Below are positions 38,047-50,842 of a stretch of 64,000 bases of DNA, one piece after another; position 1 is the stretch's first letter; each line of letters opens with the position of its first letter. A program made the translations under genes and the position numbers. The stretch comes from Dipetalonema caudispina (taxonomy: Eukaryota > Nematoda > Chromadorea > Rhabditida > Onchocercidae): NCBI GenBank assembly GCA_013365325.1, contig JABVXV010000107.1, positions 62,001 to 126,000 on the forward strand. The letters are read 5' to 3'. The notes under the pieces were generated by a model. It saw only the letters and a list, made by a program, of their open reading frames with translations, had not been told where the DNA came from and searched no databases.

Positions 38047-41000
38047 GGAAGAGAAAAAGAAAAATGAAAAGAGTTTGTTAAAGTAATACTTTTCATACTT
38101 TATTGAATTTCATATAGCCTACGTTCACAAATGTTTTCTTTATAGAAAGCTTTGTTAAAGTATAATCAATTGTGTCATTTTATGATTTTATTTCTATGAC
38201 ATCAATTCTGCCATATATATATGTTATAATATTTTCATCTCCACTTTTTTTCTTTTTTTTCTCCGAGAATATAATCAATATATTTAATATTGAAACAATT
38301 TGTTCATAAATTTATTAACATTATTTTATTTTATCGATTTCTATTTAATTTTTATATTATACCAAATTTCTTTTTTTTTTTTTTTAATTTTTCAAAATTT
38401 GATCCATCGTTATTTTCTTAAAAATAGCATTTTTCATATGAAAATCGTATGAAATGAAAAATTTATTTAACAAAGAAAATGATATTTAACAATATCTGTT
38501 TGATGTAATTTTTCCTTTTTTCTCTTTTTTTTTTTTTATGGGAAAAACAAAAAAAAAATTCAATTCATTGAGTAAGAAAAAAAAAGCTCAATTTCTTTTA
38601 AAAAATAAATAAATAAATAAATCAATTAGTGAAAGAAAAAAGATGAATAAATGAGAAAAATCTGTCAACTACAGTATTTGCAAAAAGAAAAAAAGAAAAA
38701 ATGAAGCTATGAGTAACAAATAAAATTGAGAAAGAAAATAAAAAGAAAAGCGAATGAAAATATCATCGATACAAAGAGGGGAAAAAAAAAAATTGGAAAG
38801 AAGAGAGAGAGAGGGAGAGAGAGAGAGGGAGAAAAAAAGAGATGATATTAGGATGTATGTATTGTGATGTATTTGAGGAAGATATTTCTAAAAGTCACTA
38901 CTATTCTTATATGCTTATTTTTGAAAATAAAAAGAAAAAGAAAGAAATATTAATAAAATTTCTAATTTAAATTTGTTTCAAAATGACAAGTTAAAAAATA
39001 GGAAAGGAAAAGGAAAAGTACTCAAACTTTTTTTTTTTTATAATATTAATATTTTCATCTTTTACATTTAATGAAATTTAATTTTTGATAAACGATGAAT
39101 TAAAAAATAATTGGATGAAAAGTCAAATTATTAATATTATTATCTCTAACCAAATGTTTTGAAGTTTATCTTTGTTAGCATACCATATGATAAATTAAAA
39201 CTATTAATACAAATTAAAATTATATTGAAATATCGAACTGTTTTTTATTCAGTATAGCATGTTATATAATCCTTCTATTAATCTAATTAAATGGTGGATA
39301 CTGTAGTTAAAATACGAAAAAAATTTACTGTTCTACTATTCAAAATTCTATTCTACAAAGTATTTATAAATGAATAATAAGAAATGGAAATTAACAATAA
39401 AATATTTTTAAAACTATCCTACAATATTATCTTCCCGATTTAACATTTGTGATACAAATTCGAAATGATCATACGTTTTACGTGTACGTTACGTATTTTA
39501 AACTCATTAATTAGATTACTTTTTTTTTTTTTTTTTTTTTTGCTTTTTTTTGGTTACAATATGAAAAATAAAAGAGAAAAAGAGGAAGCTTGTCGATATT
39601 TAAAAGAATTATTTTTCATAAAAAAATATTATACAAAAAAAAAAAACAAGGAATTGTCATTTTTATGATAAACAAAATGAATACGAAAGATAGATTAGGC
39701 TTATTTAAATGCAGCTTTTATGTGGAAATAATAATGTTAGCAAGTTAGAATTCTAACTTCCTCACCAGTTGTTTAATGATTTCTTAATTCCCATTTGCCT
39801 TCTATCCTAATTATGACATAATTTCAACAATTACGTTTAATTTCGAATAGCGTAATAAACCATAATAAAATTATCGCAGAAAGTATGCATGTTTTATCAT
39901 GATTTTAGATATTAGCAGAGAAAAAAGTTTTAGTAATCATTTTTAAAAAGAATGCTTTTCACTTTTAATATTTATATTTTGTAATTGTAATTTATGTCAA
40001 TTACAAAAATAAAGATATTATACTAATCCGACGAATTTATCAATAAATTATTGAAACATTATCACCTTAACTTAACAAAATACAAAATACAATTTATCTA
40101 AGAGATAATTTCGAAATAAAATTAATATTCATTGGATTAGTCAAGAGGATAAAAGATTATGAACTCGCTAATCTTTATAGGCTATTTCAGATTACGTTAA
40201 AATCAATTAATCGATTAATTAATAGGAAATAAAATTGGCAATAATTCACATACATTTGAAAATTTTTTTTTTTTTTTTTTTTTAAATGACTAATACGATC
40301 ATTTGATTATTAAAAAAAGTAAAGCTATAATTGTAATCAGAAAAAAGGAAATTAAAACGAAATAATTAAAAAAGAATAAGTATGTAATAAGCCTACTTTC
40401 CCATCAATAAATTTCAAACTACTCTCAGGGAAGATAAGAAGAAGAAGAAGGAGAGGAAAAATTTAATTCCTTAAAATGACTGATAGATAACAGAAATGCA
40501 ATATCAATATGTTCATCTTTTTCATTCTTTATTTTCTTTTTTTTTTCTTCTAAAATATGGAATAAAATGAAAGTAGAAAGTTAAATAGTTCAACAAAAGT
40601 ATTTCCAACAAATATAAATATTCTCTAACTTCCTTTACCCTCTCGATGTTTTTATCCTTTTAATGCAAGTTGAAAAAAAAAAAAAATAAGGAATATTAAT
40701 TGTCCTTTTCATTGTATCGATTGCTAATAAAATTATTATATTTTACAAGAAATAAAACAACAGAAATCGTTATTTTATTTCTATGATACAAATTTTTTAT
40801 TTGTCAAATGAATGAATTAAAATGTAAAAGCGTTAATATCAATGATTTCCGATTTGTATTCTTTTTTTCATTTAAAATATTGAAGTATATAATTCTTAAT
40901 GTAATGAAATTTTGAAGGATTATTTCGATATTTTACTATATTCGAATTTCCCTGTCCAATACCATGGTACTAATGATAATTGGATTAAAGAGAAATTATC

Positions 41001-43880
41001 ATTACGGGAATGCAACACAAGTATCAGTAATACATGTATTGATATTGATAGGATCAATCTAACATTAGTGATATTTCGAAAATGCTAAAATTGAAATATC
41101 TATCTTAGAAATAAGAAAATTTCGAAGAATATTAAATGAAAAAAAAAAGATTGATTATTTTCGATCAATTCAATCATCAATGAAGAATCTGAATAACGCT
41201 ATAATTTCAACGATATCGAAATACGCATAGGCATGTATAAAGAAAACCGACGAAGAAAGAAGGATTCTATTGTAATAAATTCATTTCCTTTAAACAAAAT
41301 AAATTTCTCAGATATATGCTTTCCCTTCTTCTTTTGGAAAGATATTCATGATATAAGCAAAGTTTTCCGGATTTCCATCTGGAATAGAAAATTTACAATA
41401 ACTACAATATTACAATATTTTATATAGATGCTAATTTAATAAAAAAAAATGAATAAATAAATGAAACTTTGTTACACAAAAAAAATAATAAAACTAATAT
41501 TTACTTATTTTTTAATTAGACAGAAACAAAAAGAATTCTTACTACATGAAATATATATGTAAATATAAGTATTAAAGATGAAAAAATCGATTCCTACTAT
41601 CTACTAGGAGTCATTTAACAAATTTCTACTTAATTAATAATATATAATCCTTGATAATGAGTTAACCTATGATCATCAAAATTTGTTTACGTTGCATTTT
41701 AATATGGTATGTTTATGATAATCAACATGATAAATCTTCTGAATACTCTGCTGAATTATTTATTCAAGACAAATAAAGTGAAAGTATACAACAATTAACT
41801 TTAGATATTTGTTTTGGTTATTTGAAAAGTAAGAAAATAAAAAAAAAAAAAAAGGAAAAATTAGATACATCCTGTAAAGAAAAGATAGAAAATAGAATGA
41901 TTACTCTTAGATATACGTAAATGGACAATAGGTCATGTTCATCATCTATACGATCTTGATAAAATTCATGCTATTGATAATATGAGCATTCTTGAATGTT
42001 ATACTGATTGCTGCAAGTTATCTCTATTTCTCTAGCAGTTATCCTTTAACAATTGAAATAATACGATTTCTTGTCATATATGATTCTCTCATCATCAAAT
42101 ATCATCATCACCATCGTCATCATCATCATCATCCACAATTGATAATTAATAGAAGAGTTAAAAGAATGATATGCATAAACAAAGCAATATTAGATGAAGA
42201 AAATGATAGTGATATGCAAGAAGCAACAACATACCAATATATGATATATTACACCTGACATAATGAATCAATAATAAACATTGCCGTTCGAGGAAAAAAA
42301 AAATTGGAAATGCCATCTGTTTACAAATAAATATATACCTATATCAATAACATTCACATTAGTCATTATGTTAGTGATATGAATTTCTGAGTCGTATATT
42401 TGACTACCAAATGCCAAAAAAAAAAAAAAGAAAGTTGATATTTAAGTATTGAGAAATAGAAAAAAAAAAAAAAAGAATGAATTGCAAGAAAGCAATCTTT
42501 GCATAGAAAAGCACCATGAAATAAAAGCTTAGAAATGAATCGAATGAGTCCTGAATAAGTCCAATTAATCTAACGTTATGAAAAAAAGAAAAAAAAAAAA
42601 AAAAGGAAAAGAAAGAAGTGGTAAGTTCTAACCGATGAAGTGTGAAATTTTTTTCCCTTTGAAACTCAAACCAAGTTATGAATTATTGGCTTTTCCTTTT
42701 TTTTTCTTTTTGTTGAGATAACGTAAGGAAATACACACAAGACATTTGCTTCAAAGTTTCTCACATTTGATAAACAGAACTTGTCATTATTGAAATCAAA
42801 TTCATTCCATCCCATTAAATTCGTCCTCAAGATCGGATCCGGAAATCTATGCTTATGCATCAGCAGTATCCTGAAAATCGAGATATATTTCAGCAAGAAG
42901 CTCATCGACTAGCATTACGATTATTTTACCGATAGAAAATACTAAACTCTTACAGATCATACTCATTTTATAATTCAATGATTTGTGGTGTCCGCTCCAG
43001 GACATCGTGGAAACATTTTCGAAAAAATTTAATTTTCAACAATTATGACGATGGGGGTAATGAAAAAAGCTAATACTCAAAAGCAAAAAAAAAGTGAATT
43101 AATATATAAGCGAATGAAATCATAAAGAAATTGAACAGACCAGCAATCAAAAAAAAAAGTTGAAATTCATCATTATTTTTTGTAAGATGCATCGAAATTC
43201 AGAAATCAAGTATCGCAGGAACAAATCATTAAAGCAACAATGCTTATGAAATTCATTTCTCCCTTTCTTTCTTAAAACGCGATAAGTTTCTCCAACTGTA
43301 TCGTCTAAAATTAGCTGATACTTTGAAGATCGAAGTGGCAAAGAGAAAGAATAAGCACAACTAGAACATTGATTACCACATAGTTAATAAAACTGATTAC
43401 TTAATATTCCTAAATACCACAGCGCATTTAATTCCTATCTTTAGACTACTTTGAATTCCTAACTTATAAGAGTAATTTATATATTTCAAATTTTTCTAAA
43501 AAAACTTTCGTTGTTGTATTCATTACATATTAGGAATTATCAAAACACTGGTCATCAAACAATTAAACTTCCGTTAGAACAACAATTGCAGAATATATCA
43601 TAAAAAACACTGAGATTTCTTCAAAAGCTCTGCAAATTGAGCATACGAGCAAATAAGTAACAATAACTTATATTTTATCGCATAGTAACGAAAGTATAAA
43701 AAATAAGGCTATTCTAGAGACAGTATCCGGAAAAAGTCAGTCTATCGATCAGGAAAGTATAAAATTCTTCATTCAAAATAGAAGAAATGATCTAGCCATG
43801 TATCTTTGAATTGACTCAAATATCCGACTGATACTGTCTCTGCCTCGAATCGTCTATTCTGAGACCCTAGAAAATCATTC
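37426..43880. other. 6.4-kb gene-poor AT- and microsatellite-rich region upstream of UNC-119
   Basis: No gene could be built. Contains GA microsatellites at about 37664-37690, 38014-38043 and 38805-38830, many A/T homopolymers of 10-20 bases, and a CAT-repeat tract near 42100-42135. It is bounded by the PHF12 stop and the UNC-119 start on the same strand, so it should contain UNC-119 regulatory sequence and perhaps undetected 5' exons. One stretch, minus 43147-43380, stays open for 75 codons after a TTCTAG acceptor and is reported in the findings. Confidence 0.6.
38014..38043. repeat. GA dinucleotide microsatellite
   Basis: About fifteen uninterrupted GA units. Similar shorter tracts lie at 37664-37690 and 38805-38830. 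Confidence 0.95.
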
Positions 43881-46800
43881 CTAAAAAAAAGTTGCAAAGG
43901 TCAGTCGTGCACAACCGATATCAATGATACTTCCGTGACGCAAATATGCAATTTCATGTCTGTAATTCGCACTGCTGGAAGCTGTACATGAACAAAGAAG
44001 AATATTCGTAGTACTGTCATCATTATTTTTATATGTTATTCCATCAACACGAAAACGGTTGCCATGTTTCAGAAGAAGCTCAAATCGTCGAGAAACCTTA
44101 AAAAAAAGAATCAAAACATGACATTCTTTAACCATTGGATTAGAATTACAATATTATCAACGATATTTCTTCTAACCAAAAAATCTGACATTTTTGGTGT
44201 ATTATTCAAATCATTCATTCGCTGAAGAAGAAATCTGCAAGAGATCTATATCTATGCTTCTAGACAATTTAATAAGTCTACCAATGTACTCTAATTCAGG
44301 TCAAACGACAGACCAATTTATTTGTTGCCGCGTTAAACTGATTTGAAAGCCTTACGAGAAAGTAATGGGAACGGTGCAGGTCAACGGAGTACGAATAAAC
44401 AAAGAAATGAAACGCAAATCATTAAACTCAAATCAATAAACAAATAAACCAGTACAACAGCAATATCACATCACAAAGATAATGATATCACAGCGAAACG
44501 ACAGAAAAACTTACTTTATTAAACAGTAAGACAGCATGACGTCCAGCAATTGCCCGACAAAGCGGTGCAACTTTTCTCAAGTTAAAATCACAAGATGAAT
44601 CGATGCCTATAGTTGTGTTCACTTGTTGTACAGGGTAAGCATCCATATCATTGGCTTTTAATACGGCTAGCACTGGCATATCATCGTGTAAAATTTCTGC
44701 AACGAATGGAGTTACATGAAATTTAATCTAAAATTTTCAGTTAAGATATTTGAGCAAAGAATCATCCTTACCAAAGCAAAGCACACGGCAATTTTTTTCT
44801 TAAGAATATGAGTTGAAGGTAGCAATACTCGTTGACAGCGAAAGAAATATTTTTTTGAAATGATTGCAATAGCAACTTACTATTTATTCTTTTGTGAAAG
44901 TTTTGTCCTTTACATAATTTTCTCGCCCACTAATATGTATAAAAATATTCGGAATACTAACTTTTTTGAAATCTTACTCCCTTAATATTCCGAGAGCTTT
45001 CCGCGGTGCATAGCAACTGGTCCAGTCTCTGAGAAGCAAGAGAACCAATAATCCGGTATTCTACACTTTCCGAATTTTCCATCAACGACAGGCAGCTGCG
45101 TCGAATGCGCTTTAATAATGATAGTTCGATGAAATTTGCCTGAAAAGACAGGAAAGTGAATGATGAAATTTAACTTCAAATTCTGGAAACCAAAAATATT
45201 TTTTATATTTTAAAGACTAAATTTCAATTCAAATTATTACCAAACCAGAACATTGCATATGAACATCGCTTTGCGATTCTGACCGAGGCTGTAATTCCGT
45301 CTCTGTAGCTTCCATCGCCATTGATTCTTTCGTGATATTTGGCATCTTCTCGGAAATATATTCACTTTGTTTTTTACCCAAAGCAGTACTTGTATCTCTG
45401 GATAAATCTAATTCAACTTGCATTTTTTGCATTCGCACAATATTTCTAAACCACAAATCTTGCTCCTTTTCACTCGGTAACTCATCTTTTTTCCACCGGT
45501 TCCATCGTGTTTCATACAGCTTCTTGATACAATCAGGAACGGGAAAATATGGACCATTGCCCTAAAAATTTAAATCTGATACAAAAATGATTGAGTAAAA
45601 TTATAAATTTACCAGTTAATTAGCTAAACTAAACGATACGACAGAAAGTGTGCCGAATTTCTTCCAAGAAGAAAAACTATATCCTACCACGCCTAATAGC
45701 TATTACGACTTTGATGTTCCGTTTGATTTATAGGATTTGGCTACTTTTATTCATTAATTGGACGCATGAGAAAATCAAGTAGTTTGCATTAAAAATTATT
45801 GTTAATATTAAAAAAAAGAATTTTAGAAAATATCATTAACAATGAGATAATAATACAGTTGATTAACCAACCCCGGTAGTGACATCCTCCGATTTAGCAA
45901 CGGCTTCTCGTTCCAGATGAGTTTTTTTGAGAAATGAAATTTTGATTAAATGTTCATCAACTGGTTGTCTAGCATATTTCTGCCAGACGAGTAGTCGTTT
46001 ACGCAACGAAAGTGTTTTCGCTAATTTTCGATCCTAAAATTTGTTGGCATACAAATGTTTGAATTTATTAAACTTTAATGGAAAAACAAATGTGGTTAAT
46101 TTTTAATTTAATTATTACCACCTTCTTAGCATGAAATATACAAAGTTTCCATAACAGAGAATAAAACCATAGTTCATAATTCTCAAAACTTTCTGAAAGA
46201 CTTTGATCTTTTGTCTGCGCTTTTCTGAGAAATGTGCATATTTTGATGTAAAATTGAAGAATGCAAGAATGAGGATAAAATCATTTCTAACAAATAAACA
46301 AACAAATCGACGGATAAATATATATATATATATATAATTTCTCTGACCAAAATATGCTCTACATGAGCTGGACACATCCATTTATCTTTCGGTACCGAAG
46401 GAAGAGGAGGTGTAAGGCAATCAAGGTGATAACAAAGTGAACAAAAATCACACTGGATCAATGTCGACTTTTCATTTCTTCTGAAATTAAACAAAACGAT
46501 CAAATTAGAAAACAAAAAGAATGATTTTGATTTATTACGGAAATCGATGAACTGGAGATTGAATGCGGACATAAATGGCGAACTTTCTTACAGATGAACA
46601 AGATGTTCAATTCCCTTAACGATTAGTTCTAAGCTAAAATTGCTTGGTTTTAGCTGATATAAAGGATACACCTTTTGTCTGTTTACTAAACCTTCTTGGA
46701 AGGTCTTTGCATTCTATAAAACCACCGTGACGTCTAGAAGAGTTGTTTTTTATTTTTATTTATTGTTAAGGGAGAAGATGAATTCTTTGAAATTTCTTAT

Positions 46801-48966
46801 AGTAAGAGCAAATTCAAATTCCCGTCAAGGTATGGCTAACAATCATCACTTTCTTAAAAAATTTGCAAAAAGATAAACTAACGATGCACAAAGATGACAG
46901 ATTGCTTTCGGCGGTGGAACTAAATGTGTGGATGTTAATCGCTCATCAAACGGTAAAGAAGGAATTTCACAAGATAAATCATGCGGTAAGCAGAACTGTT
47001 CAGCATTTGTAGCCAAAGCTGCATCAGCTAACACTGCTAGTGCACTTAGACCACCATCTATATTTTGTTCCATAATACCAGATATCGTCGTATGATTTCG
47101 GCGTGCATCCAGTGAGGAGGAATCAACATCCTATAAAAGAAAGCTCGTTTCAATATGGAGTAAAACAGAAAGTCCAGTCCATACAGCCACAAAACAAATT
47201 AATGAAGTCCATTATTTTCAAACAATTATGATCATCCTGATTAATGAATCCTGATAAAGATGTGTATTAAAAATACTTGTTAATAGACTGAAAAAATGGA
47301 GGACAGCACTATAGACATTGACCTGATATATTAATATATGAATAATTTCTGGAAGTTAATAATCAACGATATTGGGGCGTTTAGCCACGTCGTTTTAAGT
47401 TTTAGTTTAAGTTTTGTTTTAAGACAAAAAACATGAATTTGAAAGTCATAAACCTGAAGTGACCATATATTTTTCTACCTAAATGTCAAAATTCCGGTCA
47501 GATGCTTGCTTAGGAAGCTAAAGTATACAAGAGAAACTGAAGTTATGATAAATTATTGCGAGATAATTCCCCACCTCAATCACTCTTTCAAATTGAAAAC
47601 ATTTACTTTTCTAATCAAACCTGGGTCTCAAACTCTTTATCTGTGCAGGATTTCTCAGATGATGCAGAAATCGACTTAGAAAAAATTCCGCTGCTAATGA
47701 TAGATAAAGACGATCGCTTTGTGTATTTCAAAATTCCATTCCAACCGTTACATGTCAAGTCAATTACAAACAAACACTAAATTCAGTTGAGAAAAGAAAA
47801 TTTGCTTAAGTTAGTGATATTTGTCGAGAAGGCCTTGAGAAGCTAATCCTGCCAGAAAGTAGGAACATCAATTTACCAATTTCGGTACTTTTTTGATTGT
47901 CTTCGGACTGGTATCATGTGTGACTGCATAAGTACAACGATTACATAACCATTTTCCACTCGGGATAGAACTTCGTTCAATGGGTGGTTCATGACACATC
48001 AAATGGAATGATGCTGGGCAACGATCACAGCATAAAAGTTCACCACCTTCCTGCAAAATCCCGTACAAATGATAATGCTGATATTTGATGAAAGAGTAAT
48101 CACGGGGATAATAATACTCCCAGAACCTAAACTCTCATTAGGATGACTAATGCTGCAAACTTTCGAATTTGAGAAAATAACTAACTTCCTTCTAATCTTT
48201 TCTAGAATACCTGCGTTTATGAAGAAATTGAAATGTACCATGCAAGAACTGCAATACTGCGAATTTATCGATTTCCAACGTCGAGCTGGTTTTTCTTTTA
48301 TTACCGATGATGTCTTTTTTGTTTTGCTACTTGTTGTTGGACATGCGGTACAAGCCTCGATAAACTGTAACGAAACAACTAATAATAGATTTTACTATCG
48401 TTCAAATCAGAGACTTATCTTGAAAAGTTCATTTTTATTTACTTTATCCTTAATTCAAACTATTGCTTAGTTTTTGTAACTCTGCAATAGAGAGGATACA
48501 TCTTTTCCTCTAACACGAATATATCTTTCACTTTTTTTGCTCATACAATTACCATCACATTCATTCAACAGCTGTTTCATATATCAACCATAATAGTATA
48601 AAATTTGTACATTATAGCGATCATTCGCTGATTACATGACTAACTTAATACTACAGACAATACCACTTCAAAATTGCCACTATCGATATTTCTTATCATA
48701 AAATTTTTATTTTATCTGCTGGGTAAAACTGATCAGTCCTATTTTCCAACTAGAACAAAATTCAGTATTGTTCATAAATATGCATACAACAATATTTTAA
48801 AGCTTTTCAAATCAATTCAAAAGATAAGTAAGCTACGAAGAAGTAAAGTTATAAATTCAACAAGAAATAACCTAAAATATATTAGATATATAAATTCTAA
48901 TACCTCAAGAAGGCCAGTATCTTGATCATATACAGGTTCATTGCCATCTCTCATATCGTTATCCAT
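43881..48966 (-). CDS. PHF12: PHF12-type chromatin protein: two PHD fingers and an FHA domain
   Basis: PHF12 (yeast Rco1-like) joins SIN3/HDAC co-repressor complexes on chromatin. Exons: 48966-48904, 48364-48239, 48050-47877, 47130-46850, 46480-46348, 46033-45872, 45561-45241, 45139-44978, 44929-44881, 44696-44515, 44096-43881; 1869 nt, 622 aa, all phases agree once the 49-nt exon is included. PHD1 is CSSC, then [20 protein letters not shown], then WLCNRC. PHD2 begins CHLC in the 47130 exon and continues [25 protein letters not shown] helical [20 protein letters not shown] segment follows. The FHA domain is [43 protein letters not shown] and [16 protein letters not shown]. The stop lies right after the FHA domain, whereas human PHF12 (about 1000 aa) continues. 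PHD2 has an unusually long first spacer caused by the exon end at 46850. Confidence 0.82.
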
Positions 48967-50517
48967 AACACTGCAACACTGCAATTATGAATATTTTTAC
49001 ATCTAATACGATAAATATTAAATAAACCTAATAAAAAATAAAATGATAGATTATAACGTAAATATGAATATTACGACATTTTTAATTATGTTTCCAAACC
49101 GAACTGTTTCTTTTTTTTTTTTTTTTGTTAACATTAATGGATAAAATTATTAAGTTGTTATTGTAGAAAGTCAAACTTATCATTCATCACTCAAATTGGG
49201 GTAAAAAAGTGCAAGATCATCGTATCATTAAATAGATCAATTAGTAGCTATCTTATTTGATTCGCTAACAGTAAATTTAACTAATTTGATTGAACATATA
49301 TATCCAAGTCTATTTTAGGAAGATTAAAATACTGCTAACTAACATTCTTTTGCATTAACTTGTTAAAAAAGATGATCCATTTTCCGGATAGATTTATATA
49401 GATGTAAATATGCACATCTATATATGATATTTCCTACAATTCATTGCAACAATGGGACAGGATAATTCATTACATTCCTGATCATTCAAATTTAAGGATA
49501 GTTTATTTACATTACCCTTCATTTGAATTTCAAACTTATCTTACTACAAGGTGTATATATATGGATTGGTAAAAAAATGAGGGAAGAATTTGAAGAAGAA
49601 ATCAGAAATGCTTAAGTGAGAGATCCGGAATCATCCCTTAAAACCGGAAGTCGAAAATCACTTCATTAAAATGCAACCATTTTTTTTTTCCTTAACTCCC
49701 AAAAATAAAATTAGTTTTAATTGTATTTTCTTCTGTTACTTTCTTACATATATTTAAACAATAAATTATTCATAGCATTTAATATCAAATATAAATATTT
49801 TATACAATTGTCCTCTCAATCTATCATTTTATTCCCTGCCAACTATTCTTACCATTCTTTATCGTCTCATATTCTATAATTCTTAATCCAATTATCACTT
49901 CATTCTTTACTTTTATTAATATTAAATGATAATTACTCTCTCTCTCTCTCTAAATCTTTCACATATATCTAAAATTATCCCCCCCTCCTCAAAAAAAAAA
50001 AGGGAAAAAAGAAAACTCCTCGTAGACTAAATCACACTGGTAACGAAAATCCGGATCCTGAAAGAATCCTCTCTCCGGTCATTAATCAAGAAATGGAATA
50101 TGATAACTAAATAGGTTGAAAGTATACGTGTCGCAATTCGAACACAAACCCACATTGACTGGATTCTGATAATTTGAACTTTTCTTTTTCATTTCCAAGA
50201 ATTGCTAGGGAATTTGAAAGGTTTCTTGGCTTAGATATTGGAGTTTTTCTGGATTGTTGTGTAGAATATCCGAAATGATTGGCAGATTTCAGGACTGAGT
50301 TACTGAGGTCTCATAAATCTTACGGAATCGTTAGAAGATTCTCGGTATTCTGTAAAATTATTATTAGATGTAACCATTCTTTTTCATGATCGATTCCATG
50401 TTTTTTTTTTTTTTTTTCCCAGAATGTTCTTTTTTTTTCATAGCTATTTACAGAGAATCCTTATGAAGTCGATCATGAAAGAATGATTACACTTAACAAT
50501 AATTTCTTTAGCTGATC
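48967..50517. other. Intergenic region upstream of PHF12
   Basis: AT-rich with poly-T runs at about 49110-49126 and 50401-50417 and a short CT tract near 49935-49950. No exon seen. It should contain the PHF12 promoter. Confidence 0.55.
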
Positions 50518-50814
50518 TTAAGCATTTTTCAATATCCAGTTTCGATTTCCATTTCTCGCATTCTTCATCTCGTTTTCAAAGTCCATACGTAATCCTTTAA
50601 CAGCAATAATTTCTTCCTGAATGATACTTCCATCTGTACTTCCACTTACTCCTTCATATTTCAATAGAAATTTTTTTGAAATCCAAGATAGTTGTGTTGA
50701 AATTGCCCACAACTGTTGCAATTTTATCAAAATTTCAGAAATTTTTCGAAATCTATCGGAAATAATTTAGATGAATTGGTTTTTTCTGCTTTTATTATAT
50801 ACTGATATCAACAT
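50518..50814 (-). CDS. Candidate 68-aa protein, divergent to METTL21
   Basis: A minus-strand frame at 50712-50518 (65 codons with stop) has coding-like codons and a hydrophilic helical C-terminus (SIIQEEIIAVKGLRMDFENE). It has no ATG at its 5' end but starts behind an acceptor (TTGCAACAG). A 12-nt exon 50814-50803 (ATG, four codons, donor GTATAT) joins it in phase. The ATG would be only 28 bp from the METTL21 ATG on the other strand. No family recognised. The four-codon first exon is weak evidence, so the gene may be incomplete or not real. Confidence 0.28.
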
Positions 50815-50842
50815 AAACGTCAATTTATCATTGGTATGCAGT

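Noticed and set aside
41992..42258. Histidine-rich plus-strand frame
   Set aside because: Histidine run is a CAT microsatellite; the rest is A/T-biased with no gene signals.
44978..45179. Alternative reading of a PHF12 exon ending in a stop ([12 protein letters not shown]...)
   Set aside because: The neighbouring exons require phase 0, which selects the other frame ([10 protein letters not shown] ... [16 protein letters not shown]) and keeps the rest of the gene open.
46319..46336. TA repeat beside the second PHD exon
   Set aside because: Simple dinucleotide repeat inside an intron; not a promoter or element.
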